Positions 1 to 11,313 of a DNA stretch of 38,499 bases are shown here, piece by piece. The notes beneath the pieces were generated by a model, which saw only the letters and a program-made list of their open reading frames with translations, was not told the origin of the DNA and made no database searches. Location of the stretch: contig CABYRQ010000012.1 of assembly GCA_902521485.1 (NCBI GenBank), positions 1-38,499 on the forward strand. Direction: 5' to 3'. The stretch is from an uncultured Alphaproteobacteria bacterium (GTDB lineage: Bacteria > Pseudomonadota > Alphaproteobacteria > HIMB59). Position numbers and translations under genes: made by a program. The first letter of the stretch is position 1, and each line of letters starts with the position of its first letter.

Positions 1-228
1 ATGTTCGATGAAAATCTCAAAGGAATTCATCTATCACAAGCTAAAATTAAACCAAATAGTGAAATTTTAGTTGTTATAGGGCCTGAAGGAGGTTTTGAGG
101 AAGAGGAAAGAGCATTTATTTCAGATAGCTCAAAAAATTTCTTTAATGTGAGTCTAGGACCAAACATTTTGAAAGCTGATACAGCAGTTATTGCCGCACT
201 TAGTTTAACATTTAACTATTTTTCATAA
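1..228 (+). CDS. rsmE: 16S rRNA (uracil1498-N3)-methyltransferase, C-terminal part
   Basis: Only the last 75 codons are in the window and the frame is open at the left edge, so the true start lies upstream. RsmE methylates N3 of U1498 in 16S rRNA in the assembled 30S subunit. The SPOUT-fold signature of the family is plain: an IGPEGGF motif at residues 26-32 (the knotted SAM-binding loop), followed by SLGPNILKADTA near residues 51-62, which matches the family's usual LG.RILR.ETA ending. The gene ends about 65 bases before coxB and is probably the last gene of a separate unit. The identification is firm; the ATG at base 1 should not be taken as the real start. Confidence 0.9.
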   Translation: MFDENLKGIHLSQAKIKPNSEILVVIGPEGGFEEEERAFISDSSKNFFNVSLGPNILKADTAVIAALSLTFNYFS

Positions 229-258
229 TTATAGCGGGTTTAAGCGACATCCTGTCAA

Positions 259-264
259 TATACT
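259..264 (+). promoter_or_regulatory. possible -10 element upstream of coxB
   Basis: TATACT lies 30 bases before the coxB ATG in the 65-base gap after rsmE. It differs from the sigma70 consensus by one base. No convincing -35 box stands at the usual distance, only a TTTAAG about 14 bases upstream, so this is a weak call in AT-rich DNA. Confidence 0.25.
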
Positions 265-293
265 GTACAAAAAAGATTACTAATATGTCTTAG

Positions 294-2740
<2,447 letters not shown>

Positions 2741-2743
2741 TTT

Positions 2744-3670
2744 GTGTTAGAAAAAAAGCATCATCAAACTTTTGTACAGACAGAACAAAACCTGTTTTTT
2801 TTGCAAGCTGTTAATTTTTTAAAACAACTTTATGTACTAATTAAACCTGGTGTAATCTCCCTTGTAATATTTACGGCTTTATGTGCGATGTTATTAGCCC
2901 CATCTGATAAAAGTTTATTTATAAAAGGAATGGCTCTTACCCTTATAGCAATGGGAGCATCTGGTTCAGCTATTTTAAACATGTGGTTTGATCGAATAAT
3001 TGACTCTAAAATGGATAGAACAAAGTTTAGACCTATTCCTTCAGGAAATATCTCAGCAAATACAGCTCTTGGGATTGGACTAATTTTTTCTTTTTTTTCT
3101 GTAGTAGGTTTATTTTTCTTTGGAAATATCAAGGCCTCTATCTTATTAGCGTTTACAATTCTTTATTACTCTGTTTTTTACACAATGTATCTGAAACACA
3201 AAACTGCACAGAATATAGTAATTGGCGGTTTAGCAGGCGCTCTCCCTCCAGTGATTGCATGGATAAGTATCTCAAATGAACAAATTTTCTTCCCAATAAT
3301 ATTATGTTTAATAATATTTTTATGGACACCTCCACACTCTTGGGCATTAGCTATATTTAGAAACCAAGATTACTCTGACGCTGATATACCCATGTACCCC
3401 GTTAAACACGGCATAAAAAAAACACTTTTTATGATGAACATTTATACTTTTTTAATGGTAGCATCAGTAAACTCTTTATATTTTTTTAAATACGCAGGAA
3501 TGAGTTTTTTTCTAGGCTCCAATCTTCTCAATGCATATTTTGTATACAAACTTTTTAAACTTAATAAGTCACAAAATATTAAGAAAGACTCAATTAAACT
3601 TTTTGGATATTCAATTGTGTATCTGTTTCTTATTTTTACTTTAACACTTGTTAATAAATATTTGATCTAA
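2744..3670 (+). CDS. ctaB: protoheme IX farnesyltransferase (heme O synthase)
   Basis: CtaB transfers a farnesyl group from farnesyl-PP to protoheme IX, giving heme O, the precursor of the heme A used by CoxA. The 308-residue membrane protein shows both prenyltransferase Asp-rich motifs: NMWFDRIIDSKMDRT near residues 84-98, and the later RNQDYSDADIPMYPV loop. About eight to nine hydrophobic segments follow. The start is GTG three bases after coxA, with no ATG better placed. The stop overlaps the ATG of the next small gene (TAATG). Confidence 0.95.
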   Translation: MLEKKHHQTFVQTEQNLFFLQAVNFLKQLYVLIKPGVISLVIFTALCAMLLAPSDKSLFIKGMALTLIAMGASGSAILNMWFDRIIDSKMDRTKFRPIPSGNISANTALGIGLIFSFFSVVGLFFFGNIKASILLAFTILYYSVFYTMYLKHKTAQNIVIGGLAGALPPVIAWISISNEQIFFPIILCLIIFLWTPPHSWALAIFRNQDYSDADIPMYPVKHGIKKTLFMMNIYTFLMVASVNSLYFFKYAGMSFFLGSNLLNAYFVYKLFKLNKSQNIKKDSIKLFGYSIVYLFLIFTLTLVNKYLI

Positions 3671-3771
3671 TGAAAAGAAAAAATAAAAATTTATTAGTCT
3701 TGGCTCTGCTTTTCATGCTCGTAACAGCATTTTATTTCATTACAATATTTAGAATTAAATCTGGTATTTGA
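3670..3771 (+). CDS. CoxF-like small membrane protein of the oxidase operon
   Basis: A 33-residue frame lies exactly between ctaB and ctaG. Its ATG overlaps the ctaB stop (TAATG) and its TGA overlaps the TTG start of ctaG by four bases, so both ends are translationally coupled. It encodes a basic N-terminus (KRKNK), one hydrophobic helix (about residues 8-28) and a short basic tail ending RIKSGI. Many alphaproteobacteria have a small single-helix protein (CoxF/CcoF type) at this position with a similar FY.ITI..I..G pattern after the helix. Function in the family is not well defined; a role in oxidase assembly is inferred from position. Here it is shorter than the usual 50-60 residues. Confidence 0.68.
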   Translation: MKRKNKNLLVLALLFMLVTAFYFITIFRIKSGI

Positions 3772-4304
3772 ACGTATCAAATAAAAACAAAACATTAATT
3801 TTTTTAATGTTGATACTTGGATTTATGCTAAGTCTGGTAATTTTTTCTGTTCCATTGTATAAGCTTTTTTGTGACCTGACCGGATTTCAAGGTTTTAATA
3901 AAGAAGTAAAAATTCAAGAACAACAACAAAATATTAACTTGGGGGAACTTGATATAAAAGTTATATTTTCAGCTCAGGTAAATGAGGGTTTGGACTGGAT
4001 GTTCGAGGCTCCTCAAAAAATGAATATTACAGAAGGATTAAAGTATGATGTTGTTTTTAAAGCTAAAAACAATACTGATGTTAGCTCAACAGGTACTTCT
4101 ATATTTAACATTTTACCACCTAAAATTGGCCCATACCTATATAAGATAGAATGCTTTTGCTTTATTGATCAAACGATAGAACCAAATCAAGTTGTTGAGT
4201 TTCCTGTCTCTTTCTACTTAGATCCATTGATACTTGATGATCCTGAGGCAAGTAGGACGAAGAATGTCACTTTGTCATATACCTTTTTTGAGAAAAAAGA
4301 ATGA
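3768..4304 (+). CDS. ctaG: cytochrome c oxidase assembly protein CtaG (Cox11)
   Basis: Cox11 delivers copper to the CuB site of subunit I from the periplasmic side of the membrane. The 178-residue protein has one N-terminal membrane anchor (about residues 9-30), a Cys in FCDLTGFQG and the copper-binding CFCF motif in the stretch KIECFCFIDQ. The C-terminal domain is all-beta, ending in LSYTFFE as in the family. The only reasonable start is TTG at 3768, overlapping the stop of the small upstream gene. coxC follows after 12 bases. Confidence 0.95.
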   Translation: MNVSNKNKTLIFLMLILGFMLSLVIFSVPLYKLFCDLTGFQGFNKEVKIQEQQQNINLGELDIKVIFSAQVNEGLDWMFEAPQKMNITEGLKYDVVFKAKNNTDVSSTGTSIFNILPPKIGPYLYKIECFCFIDQTIEPNQVVEFPVSFYLDPLILDDPEASRTKNVTLSYTFFEKKE

Positions 4305-4316
4305 AATATTGTTTAT

Positions 4317-5159
4317 ATGGTTGATTTAGTATTTAAAGACTCTGAAAAGAAACACAAATTTCATCTTGTCAACCCAAGTCCCTGGCCATTAGTTGGTGCT
4401 TTTTCAGCTCTTTTTCTAGTTTCAGGTGCTATTTTGTATATGCATTATGAGATGCTATGGCCCATGATAGCAGGTCTTGTTCTAATACTTTTTACTATGT
4501 TTATGTGGTGGCGAGATATAATAAAAGAAAGTACTTTTTTGAAAGTACATAATTCAATCACTGAGATTGGTCTTAGATGGGGTATGGCTCTGTTCATCAC
4601 ATCAGAAGTTATGTTTTTTGTCGCTTTCTTTTGGGCTTTTTTTGATGCAAGTCTATTACCTAAAACATTTTTAGCCGAGTACAAAGAAGTTTTTACAGGT
4701 ACTCTTGGGATAGGAGTTTGGCCTCCAAAAGGAATTGAAACTTTTGACCCGCTAGACATACCATATTTAAATACCTTAATTTTACTTTTATCAGGCACTA
4801 CCTGTACATGGGCACACCACGAACTAAGAGAGGGAAATAATAAAGAGGCTCTTAAAGGTTTATATTACACAGTTTTTTTAGGTTTCATATTTTCACTTTT
4901 ACAAATATATGAATACCAACATGCAACTTTTGGTTTTACTGAGGGTATATATCCTTCAACTTTTTTCATGGCAACCGGTTTTCACGGTTTTCATGTATTA
5001 ATAGGTACTTTGTTTTTATTAGTCTGTTTATTGAGAATAAGAAAAGGTCATTTAACCCCAAAAAGACATTTTGGTTTTGAGGCAGCTGCATGGTATTGGC
5101 ATTTTGTTGATGTTGTTTGGTTGTTTTTATACATAAGTATCTATTGGTGGGGAAGATAA
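4317..5159 (+). CDS. coxC: cytochrome c oxidase subunit III
   Basis: Subunit III is the third core membrane subunit of the aa3 oxidase and stabilises proton pumping by CoxA. The 280 residues form about seven transmembrane helices. Family hallmarks are HLVNPSPWPL near the N-terminus, MWWRDIIKEST, a SEVMFFVAFFWAFF helix, the FMATGFHGFHVLIGT segment and the terminal AAWYWHFVDVVWLFLYI. Length is close to the usual 265-290. It sits 12 bases after ctaG in the usual alphaproteobacterial order. Confidence 0.97.
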   Translation: MVDLVFKDSEKKHKFHLVNPSPWPLVGAFSALFLVSGAILYMHYEMLWPMIAGLVLILFTMFMWWRDIIKESTFLKVHNSITEIGLRWGMALFITSEVMFFVAFFWAFFDASLLPKTFLAEYKEVFTGTLGIGVWPPKGIETFDPLDIPYLNTLILLLSGTTCTWAHHELREGNNKEALKGLYYTVFLGFIFSLLQIYEYQHATFGFTEGIYPSTFFMATGFHGFHVLIGTLFLLVCLLRIRKGHLTPKRHFGFEAAAWYWHFVDVVWLFLYISIYWWGR

Positions 5160-5162
5160 ACC

Positions 5163-5178
5163 AAAGATTTTTATCTTT
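5163..5178 (+). terminator. weak AT-only hairpin after coxC
   Basis: AAAGAT (5163-5168) and ATCTTT (5173-5178) form a six-pair stem with a TTTT loop just after the coxC stop, in the 43-base gap before surf1. With one G-C pair per arm and no following T-run it is at best a weak attenuator, and may be chance. Confidence 0.2.
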
Positions 5179-5202
5179 TACATTTAAACTAAATTTTTAT
5201 TT

Positions 5203-5877
5203 ATGAAGAATAGGTCATCATTAACATTTGTATTTATAGGAATTTCTATTTTAACCTTTATCCTGGGTTCGTGGCAACTTTACCGGTTAAATTGGAAAAA
5301 TGATTTAATGGATAATATTCGTAATTCAATTCTCAATCCAACTTTGTTTTCAGATGATCTAAATTACAACAATTTAGTTTCAGTAAAATTAGATGATAAT
5401 TATACCATTCTAAACAAACCAGTTTATTTGGAGTCAAAAACATTTAAAGGAAAACCAGGTTATCACCTAATACTTCCGGTAAAGTATAAAAATAGTATAT
5501 ATAGTGTCATCAATTTTGGATGGTTTTTAGACAAAGACGTAGATCAAGTTCAAAATATCATTCAAAGATATCAATCTATAGACAACCCTAAGGTATACAT
5601 AAGAGATTTTAATTCAGATAAATCTTTTTTTACCCCAAAGAATGATTTATCCAATAATATTTGGTACTCTGTTAATAAAACTGATTTTAGTCAATTTTAT
5701 CAATATGCATTCCTATCCAAATATTATTTTGTTCTTCTAGATGATAGGGTATCTAAATATACCTTTAATCCTCTTGTGTTTTTGAGAAATAATCATTTAA
5801 ATTATTCAATAACTTGGTTTTTTCTTAGCTTGTCAAGTATCGTTATGCTGTTAATTATAAGAAGAAAATATGAATAA
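5203..5877 (+). CDS. SURF1-family oxidase assembly protein
   Basis: SURF1 proteins assist insertion of heme A into CoxA. The 224-residue protein has the family plan: an N-terminal helix (about 8-25) running into the LGSWQLYRLNWK motif, a soluble periplasmic domain with YHLILPVKY and VINFGWF (the family's V.RGWvP site), and a C-terminal helix (about 198-216) preceded by NHLNYSITWF (family NHL.YA.TWF). The final RRK is cytoplasmic. The stop overlaps the following M32 peptidase start by eight bases. It is divergent in the middle but clear at the ends. Confidence 0.9.
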   Translation: MKNRSSLTFVFIGISILTFILGSWQLYRLNWKNDLMDNIRNSILNPTLFSDDLNYNNLVSVKLDDNYTILNKPVYLESKTFKGKPGYHLILPVKYKNSIYSVINFGWFLDKDVDQVQNIIQRYQSIDNPKVYIRDFNSDKSFFTPKNDLSNNIWYSVNKTDFSQFYQYAFLSKYYFVLLDDRVSKYTFNPLVFLRNNHLNYSITWFFLSLSSIVMLLIIRRKYE

Positions 5878-7309
5878 ACTTAAAGAGTATTTTAAAAGCT
5901 ACTATGTTTTGAATGATGTCAGTGGTCTTTTATTTTGGGATAATGCAACTAATTTACCAAAAAAAAGTATTGAATCTAGATCAGAGCAAATGTCTATTTT
6001 ATCTAACTTTACAGATAGAATATTTAGAAGCGAAGATATTCAAGAAGAAATTCAAAAAGCTGAAAATACAAAATTAAGCGAAGCAGATAGTACGTGTTTA
6101 AAATTAATGAAGAGTATTATAGTCAAAGAAAATGCTATTGACCCAGATTTGAAATCTCTACTGATAAAAAAAAAACTAACTTGTGAGCAATTATGGAGAG
6201 AGGCTAGATCAAAAAATGATTCTTCGATAATTGAAAAAGATTTCAATGATCTATTAGATTTAGTGCATGAGGAAGCTAGTCAATTAGCTAAAGCTACTAA
6301 TCTATCACCTTATGACTCTTTAATTTCAAAATATGATATGGATTATGACTCATCAAAGATAGACCAAGTTTTTTCAGTAATTGAGAGAGAAATAATACCT
6401 AAATATTTGGATTTTGAAAAAATTAAATCACCTCATGTTTATAAATCAAATATTTCAGACTCAGAAATATTAAAAATGGTAAAAGTCAAATTAGAACAAC
6501 TCAACTTTGATTTTGATAGAGGCAGAATTGATCAATCTCATCACCCTTTTTGTGGAGGAGCTACGAATGATGTAAGGATAACAACCAGGTTTGAAGATAA
6601 TATATTAGAGTCCTTATCAGCATTATTTCATGAGACAGGACATGGAGTTTATGAGCAGAATCGACCTAATGAATATCTTTATGAGCCAATAGGTCAATCT
6701 CGTAGTTTAAGTGTCCATGAAAGCCAATCTCTTTTTTTTGAAAATCATATCTTTAAATCAAAGGTTTATTTTAAAATTATAAACAATATTTTTGATAACT
6801 CTAAAGATTTAGAAAAATCGTTTTTAGAGCACTATCATACTGTGAGAATAAACCCAATAAGAGTTAGTGCTGATGAATTTTCTTACCCAATCCATGTTTA
6901 CATCAGGTATAAAATTGAAAAAGAGATATTTAAAAATAAAATTAAATTTAAAGATATAAAGAATTTATGGAACGAAAACTATTTAAATAATTTGTCAATC
7001 AATCTAATTTCAGAAACAGAGGGGGTTCTCCAAGATATTCATTGGTATGAGGGTATATTTGGTTATTTCCCTACTTATGCACTTGGTGCTATGATAGCCT
7101 CACAAATTAAATTTAATTGCCCTTTATTTGATATTTTTTTAGGCAACCCTAATGAAGAAAATATAAATAACTTAATCATTTGGTTGAATACTAATATCCA
7201 TCAAAAAGCTTCTTTGTATTCATCTGATGAAATGTTACAAAGCATTTCTGGTGAAAATTTAAACCCAAAATATTATTTAGATCATTTGGTAGATAGATTT
7301 ATTCAATGA
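5870..7309 (+). CDS. M32-family metallocarboxypeptidase
   Basis: M32 (Taq-type) carboxypeptidases are cytosolic zinc enzymes that remove C-terminal residues from peptides. At 479 residues it is close to the usual 490-510. The zinc motif HETGH is at 254-258, and the third ligand is expected in the SVHESQSLFFEN stretch about 30 residues later. The family motifs DVRITTRF and RINPIRVSADEFSYPIH are also present. The GLLFWDNATNLP opening matches the family's WD...MP. The gene overlaps surf1 by eight bases and thrC by four, so it is embedded in the transcription unit, probably in general peptide turnover. Confidence 0.92.
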   Translation: MNKLKEYFKSYYVLNDVSGLLFWDNATNLPKKSIESRSEQMSILSNFTDRIFRSEDIQEEIQKAENTKLSEADSTCLKLMKSIIVKENAIDPDLKSLLIKKKLTCEQLWREARSKNDSSIIEKDFNDLLDLVHEEASQLAKATNLSPYDSLISKYDMDYDSSKIDQVFSVIEREIIPKYLDFEKIKSPHVYKSNISDSEILKMVKVKLEQLNFDFDRGRIDQSHHPFCGGATNDVRITTRFEDNILESLSALFHETGHGVYEQNRPNEYLYEPIGQSRSLSVHESQSLFFENHIFKSKVYFKIINNIFDNSKDLEKSFLEHYHTVRINPIRVSADEFSYPIHVYIRYKIEKEIFKNKIKFKDIKNLWNENYLNNLSINLISETEGVLQDIHWYEGIFGYFPTYALGAMIASQIKFNCPLFDIFLGNPNEENINNLIIWLNTNIHQKASLYSSDEMLQSISGENLNPKYYLDHLVDRFIQ

Positions 7310-8658
7310 AATATATAAGCACAAGAGATGATAAAAAAGAGTACTCTGCTGAGCAGGTACTGAATTTCGGTCTAGCACCAGATGGAGGTCTATTTATTCC
7401 AAATGAAATTCCAAAATTTAGTAACAATCAAATCAACGCACTTAAAGGAAAAAATTATTTTGAAATAGCAAATTTCATTTTAACACCTTTTTTATCAGAT
7501 TTATTTGATGCTCCAACAATTAAAAAGATTATCGAGGAGGCTTATAGTAAATTTGATAAAGAAATTGTTACAATATCAAACATAGGTGACAACAATCTAT
7601 TGAATTTATTTCATGGTCCGACACTAGCTTTTAAAGATTACGCAATGTGTTTGTTAGCTAAGATATATGAATATTATTTAAAGAAACTAGATAGAAAATT
7701 AGTAGTTATTGGAGCAACTTCTGGCGATACCGGTTCTGCTGCAATTCAAGCCTTTAAAGATATTGAAAATATTAGTATTTTTATTTTGCACCCTCATAAC
7801 TCAACATCTCTCTTCCAAAGAAAACAAATGACAACTAGTGGAGGTAAAAATGTCTTTAATATTGCCCTAAATGGAAGTTTTGATGATTGTCAAAATCTAG
7901 TAAAAAAACTTTTTAGAGATAAAGATATAAATAATAAATATAGCTTTACTGCAGTGAATTCAATTAATTGGTTTAGGGTGCTACCACAATCAATTTATTA
8001 TGCATGGTCATATCTTAATCATAATATTGATAATTTTGTTGTACCAAGTGGTAATTTTGGAAATATATATTCTGCTCATTTGCTAAAGTCAATGGGATTT
8101 CCAATAAATAAGTTAATTGTTGCTACAAATGAGAATAATATTTTACATCGAATTATAAGCAATAATGATCTACATCTTTACAATGTTGTAAAAACTAATA
8201 GCCCTAGCATGGATATAACAATATCAAGTAATTTTGAAAGACTTTTAGCAGAGCTTCTTGGACCAGGAGCAACAAATGAGCTTTTTCAAAATATACAAAA
8301 CAATGAACATAATAAAAAATTAGAAAGTTCTGTTCATAAGTCATTATCTGATAAATTTTTATCTGAAAGTGCAACTTCTAAAGAGGTTGAAAATCAAATT
8401 AAAATCACATATGAAAATTACAAAATTTTATTAGACCCTCATACAGCTGTTGGCATAGTATGTGCGGAAAAATTAAATTTAAAAAAAGCAATGTGTCTTG
8501 CTTGTGCCCATCCAGTAAAATTTCAGGAAACTGTCCAAAAGGCATTAGGTAACAATGTAAAATATGATAAAAACATAGAATTTCTTAATGATGAAAAATT
8601 TGCAATTTTAGACAACAATTACAAGGAACTAGGAGATTATATAGAAGCACATGCCTAA
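7306..8658 (+). CDS. thrC: threonine synthase
   Basis: ThrC converts O-phosphohomoserine to L-threonine using PLP, the last step of threonine synthesis. The 450 residues follow the longer (E. coli/yeast-like) type. The N-terminus has YISTRDDKKEYS and APDGGLFIP; the PLP lysine is K110 in HGPTLAFKDYA; the phosphate-binding region includes GATSGDTGSAA and NSINWFRVLPQ, and VPSGNFGN follows. The gene overlaps M32 by four bases and the M16 peptidase by eight. Its partner thrB lies nearby on the opposite strand. Confidence 0.96.
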   Translation: MKYISTRDDKKEYSAEQVLNFGLAPDGGLFIPNEIPKFSNNQINALKGKNYFEIANFILTPFLSDLFDAPTIKKIIEEAYSKFDKEIVTISNIGDNNLLNLFHGPTLAFKDYAMCLLAKIYEYYLKKLDRKLVVIGATSGDTGSAAIQAFKDIENISIFILHPHNSTSLFQRKQMTTSGGKNVFNIALNGSFDDCQNLVKKLFRDKDINNKYSFTAVNSINWFRVLPQSIYYAWSYLNHNIDNFVVPSGNFGNIYSAHLLKSMGFPINKLIVATNENNILHRIISNNDLHLYNVVKTNSPSMDITISSNFERLLAELLGPGATNELFQNIQNNEHNKKLESSVHKSLSDKFLSESATSKEVENQIKITYENYKILLDPHTAVGIVCAEKLNLKKAMCLACAHPVKFQETVQKALGNNVKYDKNIEFLNDEKFAILDNNYKELGDYIEAHA

Positions 8659-9904
8659 TATTCATAAGCTTAAAAATGGAATGACCTTGATAACAGATTA
8701 TGTAAACACTGTAGAAACAGTAAGTGTAGGAATGTGGAACAAGGTCGGTGCAAGAAATGAACGAAAAGAAATCAATGGTGTTGCTCACTTATTAGAGCAC
8801 ATGGCATTCAAAGGAACAAAAAATAGATCAGCTGCTCAAATAGCAAAAGAGGTTGAGCTAGTAGGTAATTCTCACAATGCCTATACTTCAAGAGAAATAA
8901 CTGCCTACTACATGAGTGGTTTAAAGGAAAATGTTGAACTGTCCATAGACGTCATTAGCGATATTTTGCAGTTTTCAACTTTTGACTCTAAGGAACTCGA
9001 CAAAGAGAGAGGAGTCATATTACAAGAGATTGGAATGTATGCTGACGAGCCAGATAGTATTGTTGCTGATAAATTCGACGAGTTAGCTTACCCAGACCAA
9101 CCCATGGGTAGGTCAATTTTAGGTACGGCTGAAATTATAAAGTCTATATCAAGGGATGAAGTAGAGGGTTTTATGAAAGGTTTCTATAACCCAAAAAAAA
9201 TGGTGTTTTCTGTATCAGGAAATTTTGAAGAGGAAAAAATAATTAAACTTGTTGAGGATAAATTCCAAAATCTCCCTCTTGGGGACGACGATTATATTCC
9301 AAAATCTTCTTATGTTGGTGGAGAATACCGCCAAGAGAAAAATTTAGAACAGGTAAAGTTATTACTAGGTTTTGAAGGTGTAGACATTCATTCAGACCTT
9401 TACTATGCAACAAGGGTTTATTCAACACTTCTCGGCTCTGGTATGTCTTCAAGATTATTTCAAGAAATTCGAGAAAAAAGAGGTTTAGTCTATAGCATAT
9501 ACAGCAGTGGTGATTTCTTTTCTGACTCAGGTATTTTTTATGTCTATGCTGGCACAGGCCATAAGGAAGTAAAAGAATTAATACCCGTACTTTGCGATCA
9601 ATTAAATATTAATGCTAATACTTTTACGCAGGAGGAATTAACGAAGACTAAAGCTAAATTTAAAGTAGGAATTCTAAAAGGAGAGGAGAGTATCTCAACA
9701 AGATGTAGATCTAATGCTTCTAGTTATTTAATGCATAATAAGGTTAGATCTCCCGAGGAATTTATTTCAAAAATTGACTCTGTGCAATTAGAGGACCTTG
9801 AAAAAGCAAGAAAAAAAATACTAGACTCAAATTTAACTCTTTCATCAATAGGACCTATTGATAACCTTGAAACAGCTGAACTAGTTAAACGAAGACTCAG
9901 TTAG
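8651..9904 (+). CDS. M16-family zinc peptidase, processing-peptidase type
   Basis: M16 peptidases are related to the mitochondrial processing peptidase beta subunit. The 417-residue protein has the inverted zinc motif H46-L-L-E-H50 in HLLEHMAFKG, and the downstream Glu ligand in DKERGVILQEI (about residue 120). The second half carries the R/Y pair region, as RLFQEIREKRGLVYSIYS. There is no signal peptide. A thrC-M16 neighbour pair is common in alphaproteobacteria. The natural substrates are not known. The 3' end overlaps the convergent rnhA by 24 bases. Confidence 0.95.
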   Translation: MPNIHKLKNGMTLITDYVNTVETVSVGMWNKVGARNERKEINGVAHLLEHMAFKGTKNRSAAQIAKEVELVGNSHNAYTSREITAYYMSGLKENVELSIDVISDILQFSTFDSKELDKERGVILQEIGMYADEPDSIVADKFDELAYPDQPMGRSILGTAEIIKSISRDEVEGFMKGFYNPKKMVFSVSGNFEEEKIIKLVEDKFQNLPLGDDDYIPKSSYVGGEYRQEKNLEQVKLLLGFEGVDIHSDLYYATRVYSTLLGSGMSSRLFQEIREKRGLVYSIYSSGDFFSDSGIFYVYAGTGHKEVKELIPVLCDQLNINANTFTQEELTKTKAKFKVGILKGEESISTRCRSNASSYLMHNKVRSPEEFISKIDSVQLEDLEKARKKILDSNLTLSSIGPIDNLETAELVKRRLS

Positions 9905-10324
9905 AGTTTCTGCTGCTTTTCTAGCAAGTGTATCAACTTGGTTATTGAATTCATCGATATTATGTGCCTTTACCCAACTCCAATTAATATTTTTACTAAG
10001 GTTTAATTTATCTAATCGTTGCCAAAGCTCTTTATTTTTAACTGGCTGTTTTCTTGATGTTTTCCAATTATTTTTTTTCCAATTTATTATCCATGTTGTA
10101 ATACCCTGTTTAACATAATTGCTATCTGTGTTAATTGAAATGTCTCCAAATTCTTTTAAAAACTCTAGTGCTTTAATAACAGCAACTAGTTCCATTTGAT
10201 TATTTGTGGTGTTAAGTTCGAAACCAGTTCTGTAGCAAATATTTTTTTCTCCAACAATCAAAAATGCCCATCCTCCGTTACCAGGATTTCCTAGACAAGA
10301 ACCATCAGTATAGACACTAATCAA
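9881..10324 (-). CDS. rnhA: ribonuclease HI
   Basis: RNase HI cuts RNA in RNA-DNA hybrids. The 147-residue protein has all four active-site acids in order: Asp in YTDGSCLGNPG (about 6), Glu in NNQMELVAVIKAL (about 45), Asp in INTDSNYVKQG (about 67) and Asp in NNQVDTLARKAA (about 131). The basic WKTSRKQPVKN handle is present. The start is TTG, overlapping the thrB stop by four bases (TTGA). thrB-rnhA order is common in alphaproteobacteria. Confidence 0.96.
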   Translation of the reverse strand: MISVYTDGSCLGNPGNGGWAFLIVGEKNICYRTGFELNTTNNQMELVAVIKALEFLKEFGDISINTDSNYVKQGITTWIINWKKNNWKTSRKQPVKNKELWQRLDKLNLSKNINWSWVKAHNIDEFNNQVDTLARKAAETLTESSFN

Positions 10325-11262
10325 AAAAAGTCCTGTATATTGTTTTTTTCATGAAATTTAAAAATTTCAAAAAATTCTAGAGGATTTTTATGTTTTACAT
10401 CTCCTTCAATATTAAAATGCAAGTCATAAAGTCTTGTTAAGAAAAAACGTATAGCACTTACCTTTAAATAAAAGTTTAATTTATCTTTTTCCTCAATATT
10501 TAATTCAAAGTTTTGCATGTAAGATGATAGAAAATTTAAATAATCATCTTCTGAAAATTTATTATTTTTAAAAAACCAAGCATTAACAAGAGTAGCAAAA
10601 TCATAAATTACAGTATCAGTACAAGAAAAAAAGAAATCTATAAAACCTGAAACCTGGTTATTTAAAAAAAATATATTGTCTTTAAATAAATCAGCATGAA
10701 TATTAACTTGTCTTAAATTATATGGAAACTTATCTTGAAGGTAATCAATATTTTTAAGAATATATTTATACTCTTCAGTATAAATCTTAGGGTTAACATT
10801 AGAAAACTTTTCGGTGATGTATTTCCAAGTAGGTAGTAACATCATATTTTTTCTGAAAAGTTTTGAGCTATTTCCAGCTTGATGCAAATCTGCTATCGAT
10901 TTTCCTAATGATTTTAATTGTTGATTATTTATATCTTTTAAAGGTCTACCTTCAACAAAAGTATATATGCAGCATGGTTTCCCTTTAATTTTAAATAAGT
11001 TTTTATTGTCTATAGTTACACTTAACGGGCATGAAATATTGTTATCATAAAATAATTTCATAAGATTGTTGAAATATGGTAAGTCAACTTCTTTAGTTCT
11101 TTTTTCAAAAATAGTTAATATATATTTTTTAGAGTCAGTCAAATTTACTAAATAATTTGTATTTTCTACTCCCTCTTTTATACCTTCAAGAATCTCAATT
11201 TCTCCGAGGGGACTAAATAATTCCTGGGCATCTTTATAAGTTATTGATGTGTAAACTGCCAT
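10321..11262 (-). CDS. thrB: homoserine kinase, APH-fold type
   Basis: This enzyme phosphorylates L-homoserine to O-phosphohomoserine, the substrate of ThrC. The 313-residue protein belongs to the aminoglycoside-phosphotransferase-like ThrB family rather than the GHMP type. Its opening is MAVYTSITYKDAQEL and a GIKEGVENTNYLV segment follows. The catalytic loop VNIHADLFKDNIFF and the metal-binding GFIDFFFSC fit the HADL..DN / DF pattern. The ATG is followed directly by well-conserved sequence. It shares an operon with rnhA and faces the thrC-M16 unit, so the last two threonine genes are on opposite strands. Confidence 0.94.
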   Translation of the reverse strand: MAVYTSITYKDAQELFSPLGEIEILEGIKEGVENTNYLVNLTDSKKYILTIFEKRTKEVDLPYFNNLMKLFYDNNISCPLSVTIDNKNLFKIKGKPCCIYTFVEGRPLKDINNQQLKSLGKSIADLHQAGNSSKLFRKNMMLLPTWKYITEKFSNVNPKIYTEEYKYILKNIDYLQDKFPYNLRQVNIHADLFKDNIFFLNNQVSGFIDFFFSCTDTVIYDFATLVNAWFFKNNKFSEDDYLNFLSSYMQNFELNIEEKDKLNFYLKVSAIRFFLTRLYDLHFNIEGDVKHKNPLEFFEIFKFHEKNNIQDFF

Positions 11263-11313
11263 TTTATTTTTTTATTTTTTAATTAATGTATATATGATGC
11301 ATAATATCCAACA

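Noticed and set aside
11263..11313. Promoter boxes (CATAAT and similar) between thrB and the lipoprotein gene
   Set aside because: The 51-base gap is almost all A and T, so near-matches are expected by chance; the best -10-like hexamer is only eight bases from the ATG with no matching -35.
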